From positions 4,262,501-4,326,500 of the forward strand of contig WPIO01000025.1 in assembly GCA_009760855.2 (NCBI GenBank): a stretch of DNA of 64,000 nt. The letters are read 5' to 3'. The DNA is from Cristatella mucedo (taxonomy: Eukaryota > Bryozoa > Phylactolaemata > Cristatellidae). This document shows positions 1-31,200 of the stretch, piece after piece. The notes under the pieces are model-generated. The model ran no database searches and was not told the DNA's origin. It saw only the letters and a list, made by a program, of their open reading frames with translations. The first letter of the stretch is position 1. Every line of letters begins with the position of its first letter. The position numbers were made by a program, and so were the translations under genes.

Positions 1-274
1 TAGGAAAACACTTTGTACCCAAGAAAAAATGAAAATCTGTTACTAGCAACATAAGTTCTGTTTCTCTTGACGGCGATGAGTTTCCAGCATACACACCTGT
101 AGTGATTTCATCGCATAAAACTAGGCTGTTTTCAGTGGATGACTATTATGTTGACATTGAATAGCTGAGAGGACGTGCATGGCCTGTGGTCTAGCACAGG
201 AAATTTACCGCCTCTCACATCAGCAGCAGCAGTAGTAGAAAATGGAGCAATGGTGTCATGCACTTCGTTTCCAG
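1..274. other. POLA1 intron at left edge
   Basis: No exon matching the upstream part of POLA1 was found here. It reads as intron ending in a pyrimidine-rich acceptor just before base 275. Confidence 0.5.
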
Positions 275-18965
<18,691 letters not shown>

Positions 18966-19130
18966 TACTGGATGGCCACTTCCTTCTGTCGACGACATCG
19001 TTTGGCAGGCCTGCGACTCGAGCTACGGGCAGAGGCCAGGGCGATTGAACTGCATGCGCGGTCTCCAAGTTGAGCGCGTGAAGCGAAGCCCCCACGCCTG
19101 CTGCATCCGGCCTAAGCTGGCCGCCTGACT

Positions 19131-19271
19131 GCAGACGGCATTTTGTATAGCTTAGTGCGATCGCTTAGCTGTTTTTATGCCTGTCAGCGACCATGGCCGT
19201 CTGCATGCAGACGGCATTTTGTATAGCTTAGCGTGATCGCTCAGCTCTTCTATTGCTGTCAGCGACCATGG
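19131..19271. repeat. Tandem duplication, about 65-bp unit
   Basis: Units at 19131-19196 and 19207-19271 both start GCAGACGGCATTTTGTATAG and end CTGTCAGCGACCATGG, with a few differences between. It lies 165 bp after the POLA1 stop, probably in its 3' UTR. Confidence 0.95.
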
Positions 19272-19451
19272 GCACGAACGATTCCGTGTGTAGGCCGCGA
19301 GTCAATGTGAATCGCCTCTTTTTATCGTGCAATTTATTCGTTGTTGATTGATGTGTCACGCCTTTTATTTTGCTTAGAGTAACGGTCGCAGGAGCTAGCA
19401 CGCTTGTGCACTGTCCACTGCAACGGTTGCGCAAACTGCAGCGTTACTAGC

Positions 19452-19540
19452 ATGCCACAACTACCAGCACACCACAACTAATGGCACTCCACAACTACTT
19501 GCAAGACACAGCTACTATCACTGCACAACTACAGGCGCAG
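19452..19540. repeat. Degenerate 17-18 bp tandem repeat
   Basis: Five loose copies of a unit with the core CCACAACTA. Confidence 0.7.
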
Positions 19541-20534
19541 AACACTCCGGGGAAATCGCCGCAAGCGAATCGTTGTTTTAGAACTTAGCCAGTTTATAGT
19601 TGTCGGCTGCATTTGCTTCCTGTCCTCAAAGCAAGAACACCTTTGGTGGTGGTATGCAGCATCGTCGTTCATCGCTCGAATTGCTCATCAGATCGGCCGA
19701 GCTTGATTATCTTGCCATCTGAGCTCTGGTGCAGTCGTATGAGACCATACACTGAAGAAAAAAAAAGATTTTGCTTTAGCAAAAAGTGATCTGGTGTAGC
19801 CCACTGCTCACATTGCTATTGATGCTCGTGGTTTTAGTCACCTCCGGTCCGTCAGTTCTGTGAGTCGCCGTTCAGCTTGTCCTTACTGCAAAAGGAAATT
19901 TGACTCAGTGCTAAACAAGATTGGTCTTGATCCTCGAAAAGCTGCCGTGAGTGTATTAGAACCCAGCGAAAGCTAGGCTCTCATAAAGCGAAGCTTTTGT
20001 GAACGTTTGTCCAAGATAGGCCACACGCTGACGCAAAACATTTTATTCGCCTTGGGAAGCCAGCACGATTTAGCTAAAGAATAGAGGTCCCGACAGGTCT
20101 CCTATCCAGCTGAAGAGACTGCCAAGGCTAGCTTAGTCGGCGGATTCACTGGCACTAACCAAGCTGACGTACAGCGATACAGTTGCGCGAGCTTGGCTTG
20201 AGTCAAAATAAGAACTGCCTTGTAGTATATGTTATTTACTGGGCTTTTGAAAAAATCTTGCAGCCTGTTGCAGCACAACCGAGACATGTCCGAGCCTGCC
20301 TGAGCCTCAATTAGTCTCTGAACCTAGCCTACCTGGGCGAAGAATCTCTTCAAGTACTCCATATTCTACAACCTTTATCTTGGCTCCTGGACGCATTTCA
20401 GCACTGTACAACCGACCACTTTCGATTAGTCGCAGTGAATCCTCTGACTCCTGGGCAGTAACTGTGTACTATCGACGACTTGGTCGCATACCTAGAGCTA
20501 CAACGCTTGCAGAGCGAGTTCGGGTAAACCATCG

Positions 20535-20680
20535 CCGAGCTGGTTTGGTCCAGCGGTTAAGGTGCCCGCCCAGACTTAAGGTAGTGGACTCGAGCCCCAA
20601 GGCATATTTGAAGCACCTGAATAGAGATTACGTTCCCTTAGTGCGCTATACGAGTGAATTATATTTTTTTATATCTAGGT
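20535..20680 (+). mobile_element. SINE-1 copy
   Basis: GGTCCAGCGGTTAAGGTGCC head, GTGGACTCGAGCCCC B box, AGCACCTGAATAGAGATTAC body, and a GTGCGCTATACGAGTGAATT end with a T-rich tail. Confidence 0.75.
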
Positions 20681-20974
20681 AATGCAGTTGCCGATGGCCA
20701 GTCGCATGCCACCGCTGTTGCAAGCAAGTGCAGGGTAAGTGCTGCCGCCGCTAAGTGCAAGCAGCACAGCAGGAGAAGCAGCACGAGCTTAGCGCTCGAA
20801 GTGAAAGCGCATAAAGCGAAAGGCGTGAAGCGTGAGGGAGTTCGTCATCAGTGAATTATGCCTAGTAAAGCCGTAAGGAAACCGCCGTAAGTGGGCAAAG
20901 CAAGTAGCTTCTGTCTCCCAAGGCATGGCTGCGACGGTCGCGGTGGCTCTGCTTTATACCGGCACCGAATGCTC

Positions 20975-21275
20975 TTGCTTACGTTGGTTTTCGTTGCTGA
21001 AACTCACTACCGACGCACTTCACAACGTCCGTCCACCGACACGACGGCATTTAAAAAAAGAAGCTTAAATCGAGCCTGTCTGTTACAGTATTTGGTTGGT
21101 CTTTGCAATTCGTCTTTCGTGTGCGTGCACGCATCTGCTCACAGTGCGCCTGCTGCGTGAGGATGTTATGCCACTGATAATTCGGGGAAGCTTTCTGCAC
21201 AGCATCTGTAAAATGCCTAGATTCAGTTCTCTGAGGTCGCTACGTAAATGCTGTGTTATTATTATAACTTCATCT
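20975..21275 (+). mobile_element. LINE-A 3' end fragment
   Basis: Remnant of the RT C-terminal end (ACGGCATTTAAAAAAAGAAG) and a decayed LINE-A tail finishing in TTATTATTATAA. Confidence 0.6.
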
Positions 21276-22035
21276 CCTTCACTAAAGAAAAACCGGTGCA
21301 GCGAGCGTATTTGATGGGCACGTCACTTGCACCGCTGGCTGGCTGCTGGTTCGACCGAATCGCCGATAGTTTCAGTCTTAATCGAACGGATCTCGCGAGC
21401 CGAGGCCTGCGCGTGCACGCACATGTGCCTCTCCGGCTGGACTCCTCCCGCTAAGCCGTCGGACTGAGCTGGTGCTCGAGCGCCTAGGTAGAGCCCAACA
21501 CTCCCCGTAGAGCCCCAGCTAGACCCTGAGCGGCTGTCGGTGGCTTCGGAGGCCCGACCGGTCCGCCACTGGTCCATGTGCACAAATGAGTACTCAGGCC
21601 GGTCTTTGGAGCCAACCGTATTCAGGTGCATTCTGGGTGCGCTTCGTTTCGGCCGAGAGGCCTCGATCGCTTTCGCAGCGTCAGCTCTGGAGCCAGGAGG
21701 AGCTCGCATCTCGAAAGCGAAACCGAAACTCGGCGCGATCTCTCTCATCGCTCTAGTAGCTCGGCGCTTTCTCGCGGGGAGCGTGCGCGCACATTTCGCT
21801 ACGCCCAGCCGAGCCGACTCCTTGCGCTCGAGGCTTGGCGCTCGAGGCTCGTTAAGCTAAGCATTGGAGCGCGCGCGGCCGCGCTCTCAGCCGTCGCAGG
21901 CCGATGAGCGAACGCTTCCAAACGCCCGGCGGCGGCGCGTGCGTTCGTGGCACGTGGTTAGGTTCGGTGCAGGAGCAGCGAGCGCTTCGCGGCACGCGCC
22001 TGGCGGCCGGCGCTACCCGTCATCGGCGGCGCTGC

Positions 22036-22296
22036 TTACGTTGTAGTCTGGGTTTCGCGAAGATAGGCTAGGAACTCTTCTGTGGTGGGAGAGAAATAGG
22101 AGAGTCCGTAGCGAGCCTCTTGACGAGCGAGCACGTCGACGAGGTGCGGGTGAGCGTAGCGCGGGTCGCGCCGCCCGCCGGGCGGCGGCTGAGCGGCCGG
22201 CCAGGGAGCGGGTTTGAATGAAGTCAGACCGTACGCGTCTAGCTCTATTGGAAGGATGTGCTCCTGCGGAAACGAGCCGTGCCTCGGTGCCATCAC
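22036..22296 (-). CDS. CNTROB: CNTROB exon 15, C terminus
   Basis: After acceptor TTACCTTCCAG; encodes VMAPRHGSFPQEHILPIELD and a conserved-looking end LVDVLARQEARYGLSYFS then EEFLAYLRETQTTT and TAA. It fits the human C-terminal helix LMEVSQLLRLYQ...LLLYLKR. GC-rich. Confidence 0.7.
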   Translation of the reverse strand: MMAPRHGSFPQEHILPIELDAYGLTSFKPAPWPAAQPPPGGRRDPRYAHPHLVDVLARQEARYGLSYFSPTTEEFLAYLRETQTTT

Positions 22297-25200
22297 CTGG
22301 AAGGTAAATCCGACCGTCAGCCGCCGGCAGCGGAGTACGGTCGCGCCGCAGCTGCGGGCGACCGGCGAGGTGTAGCAACTCCGTTTCGAATTACGAGCAC
22401 TCCGCTTCACTGCGCGAACGCCGGCTGCAGTTCACCAGCGAACTCAGCGAGCCTCTGAAGTTGAACCGGTCGTTTCAGCGAATTGCCGATTTAGTTTGAA
22501 ATACTCGAGGACGAGTCTGCGCTTCCGGAAACGCGTCCCCGTACCGGCACCGCCGCCATTATTCTTTTCATCCAGCCACGCATCGCGACTATTATGGAGC
22601 GAAATAGCCAGATTCATTTATGAAAGTTACGCGAATTCTTGGAATTTTCCGAATGCTTATGGCGCTGCTATTTCGGAGATGGTTTGGGCTCAAATTGATG
22701 TGAATTCGCAACGCTCGAAATGCATTACCGGCAGCTCGAACAGTTTGCCTACTTTAAGCCAGAAATAAAAAGGCGGAAGCCCGCGCTGCACGGTCGATTT
22801 CGAGGACTTAATTAGCCCCACTATTAGACCGGCGCCGTGGGCAGCGTTGGTATATATCTAATAATAATGACGAGAATAATAAGACAATTGTACTGGTCTT
22901 GGGAAGCCGTTAACGTTGTCAACCGAAATAGGTCACAATTGCCCCCAAAAGAGCTTCCAATTGTCTTCCCGCAGCTGTTTATTTCGCTGGAACGAAGTTG
23001 GTATACTCGCTAAAGCCTGCTACAGAGATTCGGGTTTATCCCGAGACATCGGGTCTGTTTCTCCCAACTCCTCGTTAGATGGCGAGAGGAAATACGCTAC
23101 CGCATAGCAACTCGATCGCGCTAACTTGAGTAGCGCTCTCCATGCCGTATCAGGTACGAGCCTCGCTGACTCACGCGTCCGCTTTCCATATATAATCCAT
23201 TTATATTCGCATGGCGCCCAGATAACCTCATCTCTCTATATGGGCGCTTTGCATAAGCGGCAAGGCTCGACCTTTGTCGTTCAAGGCGAGCGAGCATCTT
23301 ACCCTATTCCTTGCGTGCGTGCAGCGTGTCTGCCACGATGCAAAAAAAAGCCAAAGCGGAGGTCAACTGACCAAACGGCCTCATTTTATATAACGGCGGA
23401 TGGCCCTTGACGACTGCCGCCGCCGCTTACAGTGAGCAGTCAGTAAAGGATTGCCTGCTGCTGCTGCACGTCAGTCAGCGCTCTTTTGCTCGTCGGTGTC
23501 GTCTATATTTTATTACCAGCGCTTCCGGCTGCTTAGCCGGAAGCGCTCTTAGCCGGAAGCGCTCTTAGCCGTCTAGCTTTAACCATGCACGCAAGAGGCG
23601 AGAGGCGATCGGGCGCATGGTGAGGGAGCGGAGCAGGGCGTGGTAGTGCGACGTCGTCATAGCCGCACGCGAGGGCGCGCCAGGGGGCCGCATTCCCCTT
23701 TAACGGGAACCGTACGGTTCTTCGCTCCGCCATTTCGACCAATGTGGCCCGGACAAGGTCAAGGTTTAGGTCAACTTAAAAAATTCTGAAGAGCCTGGCA
23801 AGAAGTTTTTCTCTACTGCTCGAAAAAGAGTGGGCCGAAGCCACCGGCTCGCCTGCACGCCCCGGCTCCCCGGCGGCTCCCACTGAGAGTAAGAGTCTTC
23901 TCTGACTTTTAGCCGCACGCTGAAAATCGAGCGAATCTTACGCCTTTAGCGTCTCGTGCTACTGGTTGTGATAGGCACAAGGGTATTTGTTGCTTGACAG
24001 CGAGCTGCTACACGAAGCGCAGGGCATTAGTTAGTGTCGTGGATTTGAGGTACACATTCGCTCAACGTATACGCTGCAAGATAGTCTTGCGTGCTCACAA
24101 GCGACTGGGGAACAGTTGAAGCAGAGCAACAAAAAGAAAGTGCAAAGCGGAAGGATAAGCGACGGAAAACAGACGTGGCAGAGGGTGCTGAGAGGCAGCC
24201 GCGAGCCGTGCACTTCCGGTAGCGACAAGCACGGCAGATTCTCTTAGTTTTTTTTTTTACCGGCTGCCGATCCGCTGTCATTCGACCATCCTTCGTAGAG
24301 CTCGCTGCGAGATTCAGCTTGCCGTCGTGAGCGCTAAACGGATCGAATCAAATCGAGGCTAGCGGCTCGCCGCCCGCTCGAGCGAAGGAGCATTTCGCGT
24401 TTCGGGACTCGTAGCGTACTCGACTTTCTTCGATGGAAGTGGCGCCGCCGAGGCGGCGGCGCTCACAGACCGATCGTCCGCCGGCGGCTCGGGCGTCGAC
24501 TTCGATCCGGCGGGTGGCGATTCATCGGTCGGCGACGCGTGACCGCCAGCGCTGCCGTTTGGGAGCTGCTGCTGCTGCTCGCTCTGCACCGGCGGCTCGT
24601 CGCCGCCCGTAGCGGCCGCCGCGTCGGCATCGCCATTCAGGCCGGACGTCGGTAGCTAAAAGGAGTTAGCGGCGAAGAAGTGGCGTCGCTGGCATCGCTC
24701 TTGCTCTGCGGCTCGGTCGCTCAGCGTGCCTCAGCAGGGAGAGTTCTCGGGAAAAGCTCAGCGTACATCGATGGAAGATCAGGTAGAAGATCCACAGGGC
24801 ATCGATTGCCCCGGAGGTAAGGTGGTCGCTCAGCACGACCGAGGTCGTGGGTTCGAACCGTACATGGCTAATAATAGTAATAATCGTATTATTATTATTA
24901 TTATTGTTATTATCCGCACCAAGTTAAGACGTTGCCGTCGCCGGCGGCTCACTCCAGGCGATGGCATTTCGAATGGAATTGTTAAGATTAAAAACTCCCA
25001 CTCGTGAGTGGACGATCTCGTTACGCTGAATTCATTGAACGTTCGGCGCCGAACCCTTTTGAACTTTCCTCTTTCCTCTTCCTCTTTCGAATCTTTCCGA
25101 GCTTTCGAGACGCCATTCGACCAGGCACTGCACTTAACGGTTTGAATGCAAAGTGCAGCTGATGGAACTGCATCTTAAAATGTAGGATCGGGACAGACGG

Positions 25201-28200
25201 GCTGCCCGCTTTCGGCGAAGGCGAGGCGAAGCGGGCGCTGGGAAATGGCTGAGCAAGAACGCGAACGCCCGTTACGCGGACCTGCCCACTCGGCTTCTTT
25301 CGAGCGATCGCGCTTCACCGATCGTGGATTGATGGCATGTTTTCGCGATGCCCAAGCCGCCGCGGCGGTAGCAAAGTAGCACTTCCTACCTTCTCGGACG
25401 ACGATTCGGTCGCTTGCGGTGGCACCGCGGTAAGTATCTTTAGCGCCTCAGCGGTATGCATAGTCATCATGGACTGAAGGCGGGCGGCCACCTCCTTGTA
25501 TTGCGCCTCCATCCTTCGCTTGCTATACCGGAGCTGGTGCACTTCCTCCTCCAAGCGATCGATCCTAACGAACGGTACAGAGCGTAGACAGCTCGAGACG
25601 TACGAGGTTATGCATCGATGGACGCGAACGCCAGCCGAACGAGTGCTTAGGTGGCAATTCGAGGGAGTGGCAGCAATCGGCAGGCTGTGGCACCTGCAGG
25701 GCTCGCAGGCTCCAGCAGCAGAAGCAGCGGCAGCAGCGGCGGCATCGCAGGCAGCAGCGGTGGCGGCATCAGAGCAGTTCTCGAGGTGCTCTCACTTATT
25801 GCCGAGCTCCGTGCACTGCGCCTGATAGCGCATGCGCAGCTCGCCGGTTTCAGAGTGATGCCTCGACGTGAGGTCGGCGACCTGACGAGCGTGCCTCTCG
25901 TGCAGCTCGTGCGCCTGCTTCCTCTGCGCCGCCGCCAGCTCCGTCTCGCGGTTGCTCAGGCGCTCCGCCCACTCCTGCCGCTGACGGAGCACCTGGTGCG
26001 TTCAAGCGAAAAAACCTCAGAGCCAATCGACGCCGCGTCCGACGACGACAGAGCTCGTGCGAAACGAAGCGGAGCCACTACTACGCTGCAGAGGTCACCC
26101 TCCGCATCTTATCAGTGCTGGACATTGTAGTGCGCATAATTCTGGCTCCGAGTTTGCCACTGTTGGCGGCTGTCAAGCGTCGCTGAGTGCTACCAATCGT
26201 TGACTAGCAAGGACCTCAGCCCCCTCTGATATTTCGCGAAATTGCTGTCACCACCCGAATGTCGCGAACTATTAAGATTTTCTCGGCTAGAATAGGAGCT
26301 TCAACGCAAATGTCAGCAGTCACTGGGGTCCTGCCGACAGCTGCAATGAGAAGGCTGCTGACGAGCTTAGTTCGAATGGTGGCCGTCATTGTCGCCTTCG
26401 TATAGCAATAAACTGCTGAGGAGTAGTAACGCGGGCTTGCTGTCGGTGTGCGAACTGACTTGCTCAACTATGTGCTATGAAGGAAAAGCACAACAGCAGC
26501 GATCAGAGCGCCTCAACTGCTTGCGAAAGGTTTTTAGATGCTTATCGTAAGCTACGAAAATGTCACGACAGTTATGTCATAAGACGTTGGCCGCTAAGGA
26601 ATTTCAGCAGGCATGTATATATATATATATCGGTATGTAGAGACATTTCCTCGCTTGCTGATTAATTCCAACGCAGAATCAGAAGGGAAAAGCTGCTTTA
26701 AGTGGCTTTCAAGTCGTGCTTTCCTTAATGGGGAGAAAAATGAACCCCTTTATGAACGCTATAGTTTTATTCCAGTTTGAGAATACCTTTTAGTACCGCA
26801 CTTCAGCATTGGTCCTGGGTCGCACCTCCCCCTTTACTTGGGCGTCTGTTACCACTCAGGTCGTGGTTCTGAGTCCCGCAGTGAGAACACTTTCTTTTCC
26901 AGCCGCAATAAAAAGAGAAAGGTAAAAAATAACGTAAACACCGGTAAAAGCCGCGAGGGCCTGCCTCTGCGTTATTAAATCGACGGTTGAATCGGCCTAT
27001 CGGGAGTTAAACTTGCAGAATCTACGGTTCGTATTTAAATATTGTGAGCAATCCTGGTGAAAGACTTCAGTGAAATTACGAAATCCTTTAATTAATTCAC
27101 CTATAATCAATAATATATAGCGCTCCTTGATGAGGTAGCTAGAACGGTTCAACAAATCAGCAGTGGCTGGTAAGCTGGTTAGTTAGCACTCACCATATCA
27201 GCAGACTGTAGCTTTAGGTCGGCTTCCTGCTGCTTTAGCTGGGCCTTATGCTTTTCCTTGAGCGTCGTTATTTCACACGTTAGTTGATCCTGTAACAACA
27301 TCTTATCTCTCGGAATGCTCCCCAATCAGATTGGCGGGGGCTATACTGGGGGGGGGGGGAACAAGTTCATTTGTCTAGCGCCCTAATAAAACCTAATCTC
27401 TATCTTGGCGCTTCCTTCACATTTTCCATAGGGCATGAGCCCATGACCTCGGTCATTAATGCATTCACCTTGACCTCTGTAACCAAAGGCGAGCACCTTA
27501 ACCCTGACCCAAACCAGGATGGCACGCAACCCTCGCCGACCAAGAGTGATCACCGCTGCCATTACATGCCTATTACATAAGGCACTGATCAAAACCCGCT
27601 GCTCGAAAGCTCAAAATTCAGCGCACAATCCAATGTTCAGTTTCTAGTAAGAGAGTACATATTGTAGCTACATAAGCAGATTAGTAAATTATCCTGCCTG
27701 CTATTTTTCGCAAGGAACTCATTTTACCATTGTCATTGTATTGCACAGGACGCATTACTTAGGTGTGACGTCAGCGAATCTCGTTTATGGGACCCACAGA
27801 CTCATTCGCTCTAGGTAATAGCAGAATAATGTTAACTGCAGCTGGCAAGCTGTACCGGCGTCTGCTAAAAGCGAAGCATCGCTCTCCGCACTATACAGAA
27901 AGCGGTTGAGAGTCAGTACAGACTGATAGTAAAGAAAGAAAGCTAAGGCAGAAGAAGCAGACAGTCAACTTGGAGTAGATAGAGTCCAGGCTTATTGAAG
28001 CTCGAGGTTAAGTATCTTCAGTTTCATTGGGCCTTTAACAGAAAACTTACAAATAATGTGACGAGCAAGCTCTTATTTTCTGAACTATTAAAACTTCATG
28101 ATGCTGTCTTGAGCCATGTGTATTTAGTGAGGGATCTGAGAATTGTGCATGCGAACGAATTCAAAAGTTTAAAGCTATAGCCTCTCAACACACAGAAAGG

Positions 28201-31200
28201 TATCTTGCTAGCTTCAAGCACCTGTTTCTACTGCAGTCAAACTAATGTAAATGTAATGTATCTCCGTCTGTAACTCCACAAAGTCAAAAAGACCATGTGG
28301 GTGTTACGCAGGAGAGTTTTGTATAGCGCACTCACAGCCTAAGCGGCTTTCGGTACGCATTCGGTACCCAACAGACTTCTTCTCATGCAACAAAGAGAAA
28401 GTGGGAAGTATAGCAGAGTTAGGAGAGCAGTTGAGGTAGTGAGCAGCATAGAAGTAGCAGTTCAGGACCGCTGAAAAGGATGTGCCATAGTCGGCAGTTG
28501 GAGATTAGATGTCGTTGCGTAAGAATTGTGGAAGCGAGTTCCACAGTCTAGGACCTGCAGAGCTAAAGCTTCTGTCGCCAACGGTCTTTAAGCGGAGGAA
28601 TTGGACAGCTAATTTATTGTCCACACAGGACCCGAGGGTGCGAACAGGCTGAAACTGATGCAGCAGTTCAGCTAGGTACGAAGGAGCCAAGCCGTGGCGG
28701 GCCTTGTGGGTCAGCGTAAGAACTTTGCTCTGTATCCTTGCTCAACCAGCAACCATCCTAGCTCTTTCAGCAAAGGAGACACGTGCTCAAACCGCTGGGA
28801 CTTGAAGACCAGCCTTGCAGCCATATTCATAGTCCGCTGTAGTGGCATAATAGCTTTCTTTGGTAGCCCAGCCAAAAGGGAACTACAATAATCAAGCCGA
28901 GACAGAACTAAGGAGCTAGTTAAATTTTTTAGAAGCCACTGTGGGAGACAGCTTCTAATCTTGAATAGGGATCGGATGTGATGGCTAGCTGTAGAGGCAG
29001 TCTTCTGAATGAAGCTTTTGAAATTGAGGCAGCTGTCGAACACGACACCTAGATTACGAGCACGTGGTGAAGGTCGCACAATAGCATCACCTATTAGAAC
29101 AGCAAAGCCTTTTAATCCAGCCACACGCTTAGCGTTTCCTATGAGAAGCAGTTAGGTTTTATCGTCATTTAATTTCAGGAAGTTTTCCGACATCCAGGAT
29201 CGAATATCGGCAAGGCAAGCATTCAGTTTCTCAGTTGCTGCAGCAGATTCCGACAGTTTAAATGACAAATACAACTGAGTATCGTCAGCATAAAAGTGAT
29301 AAACTAGAATATGCTTTGAGGTCTACATTTCTTCTAAGTGCATTTTAAAATGCTTTCGCTTGTTAGAATATTTTGCTTCGCAAATTCGCCAAGTTCAAGT
29401 TGCCTGATCACGGACTGGGTGCTGCTACAATCAGCTTATGCAACAAGCTTGTCTCGAACATCATTCGGGCAATAGTGTCATCTGACGGTAATTTAGCACA
29501 GCCGCGCTGATGCATGCATTCGTGACATCACGCTTGACCTCCGTAACTCGCTACTCGTAGACCTTCCAAGTAAAGTTAATGCAAAACTCTTCAACTAAGC
29601 TTAGCTGGCATGGGCGTTGTCGTTCACTCACAGCAACTTTTCTCACATGCTCTGACATGCTCTGGATCATGCCCAGAAAGCATCCGGTGGACTTTGAAGT
29701 TTTTTCACTCAATTTTAGGTTTTCCTATCCTCTCGCTCCGATCTAACTACCTATCCAAAATACTTTGCTATCAGGCCGGGCATCGTACCACCCACTTTCC
29801 TGACTCAAGCCTTTTATCTGTGTGTCTAACCGACCTCAAATTCTTTGGAGACCGTGCCTGTGGCTCGCATGCCTCAAAAGCCTAGAAATCGCTTCGAGTG
29901 ACGTTGCTTAATTCGCTGACCAAGTGGACATCAAACAAAGAAAACTGTTCCTCCCAGCATTTACTGAGTCACTGTGAATTGCATTTAGTGATATTATGCG
30001 TGCTGACAGTGTACATGCTAGCACTAACAAACTGGCCTACTTCCTTTCCACCATGACTACTATAAAACGATGATTTGCTTCGGCAGATTAGTGGAAGTGG
30101 AAGCGCGGCAGACGTGTTGTTAGTGTCCTTACCTTATCTAGTTCAGCCTCCTTCAGCTGAGCCGTGAGAGCCTCTACGGTTTGCATTGTGCTGCACAGCT
30201 GAGCCTCGAGGTCAGTGATGTTCCTTCCTAGGTCCGACGCCTTTTTCTGCTCAAATATAGGAAAGCGCAAGCTGTAAGCCATTTTATCTGAGCAATGACA
30301 AAAGAGGAATCAGTGGGGGCCACTCCTTTGCCCTAGCGTCTCGTCACTGCATACCGTAGCCCAGGTCCTACGGCGACTCCGGCGGCGGACAAAATCTGAC
30401 GCATGGTGCTTGGGTGTCTGAATGGGTGAGATCGTAGCAACTGCGATAGAGTACACGTAGGAGCAAGTTTTGAGTGTTAAAGTTGAAGAGTTCAGTCGAT
30501 TGCAGACGAAAGCGACAGAGAGAAATCTGCAGAAATCCTATTTGATGGATACGGCCTGATTGTCTTTCTTAAAAAATGGGTGCCATCGCCAAGAGTGATC
30601 CATAGAGGCGCGGTGTTTGATTTAAATTTACAGACAGGGATTTTTGCTGCTCCGGCCAGTTCCGACGCGCCAGCGATATTTTTGCTGTCTGGAGCAAAAC
30701 GCTGCTTCTATTCGCTCTACAAAACAGACTTGCTTAAATCCTTATATAAAGCCTTCTTGCTTATATTTAAATTGGATCAATTTTTCCCGACTTTACCGAC
30801 TGATTGATTGTTTCATAAGTGATCAAGGTAGCAGCGGAGCAAGGCTTCGCTCGTTGGGCTGACCTACTGCATATGCGTGCAGCGTCCTTTGATAGTTTAC
30901 AGCTACGCTGCGACCCGATTAAGGACTGAACGCGCCTCAAAGCGCGTTCATTGCGCAAGTCCTGTGAGCAAGTCGACCGCTATTTAGTGCCATTATGCGG
31001 ATGTCTTAGGGGGAGTGGATTATACGAGTGCTCCGGGCCTCCGCAGCTCATTCCATTAGAACGCAGCTTTGCTCAGCCGGTCTCTGGATGGATAGGCTTC
31101 ACGCAGTAAATTTCTAATAGATCTGCCGCTGTTTGTGAGGTATTGTGGGAGTAGAGTGCGATAATGGCCCGCGCCTTGTCGTCCATTTACACGATAACGC

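Larger units (their letters stand above)
18966..22035. other. Intergenic interval between convergent POLA1 and CNTROB
   Basis: Contains a tandem duplication, a weak 18-bp repeat, a SINE-1 copy and a LINE-A tail, then GC-rich DNA from about 21.3 kb. It must carry both 3' UTRs, but I see no clear polyadenylation signal. Confidence 0.6.
22297..24466. other. Proposed last CNTROB intron
   Basis: Includes a decayed SINE-1-like tail at 23195-23290, a three-arm hairpin at 23518-23563, and the alternative stop at 24359. No other gene seen. Confidence 0.5.

Noticed and set aside
22036-22410. Separate small minus-strand gene starting at 22410
   Set aside because: The start would be GTG; a good acceptor at 22296 and similarity to the centrobin C terminus make it more likely the last CNTROB exon.
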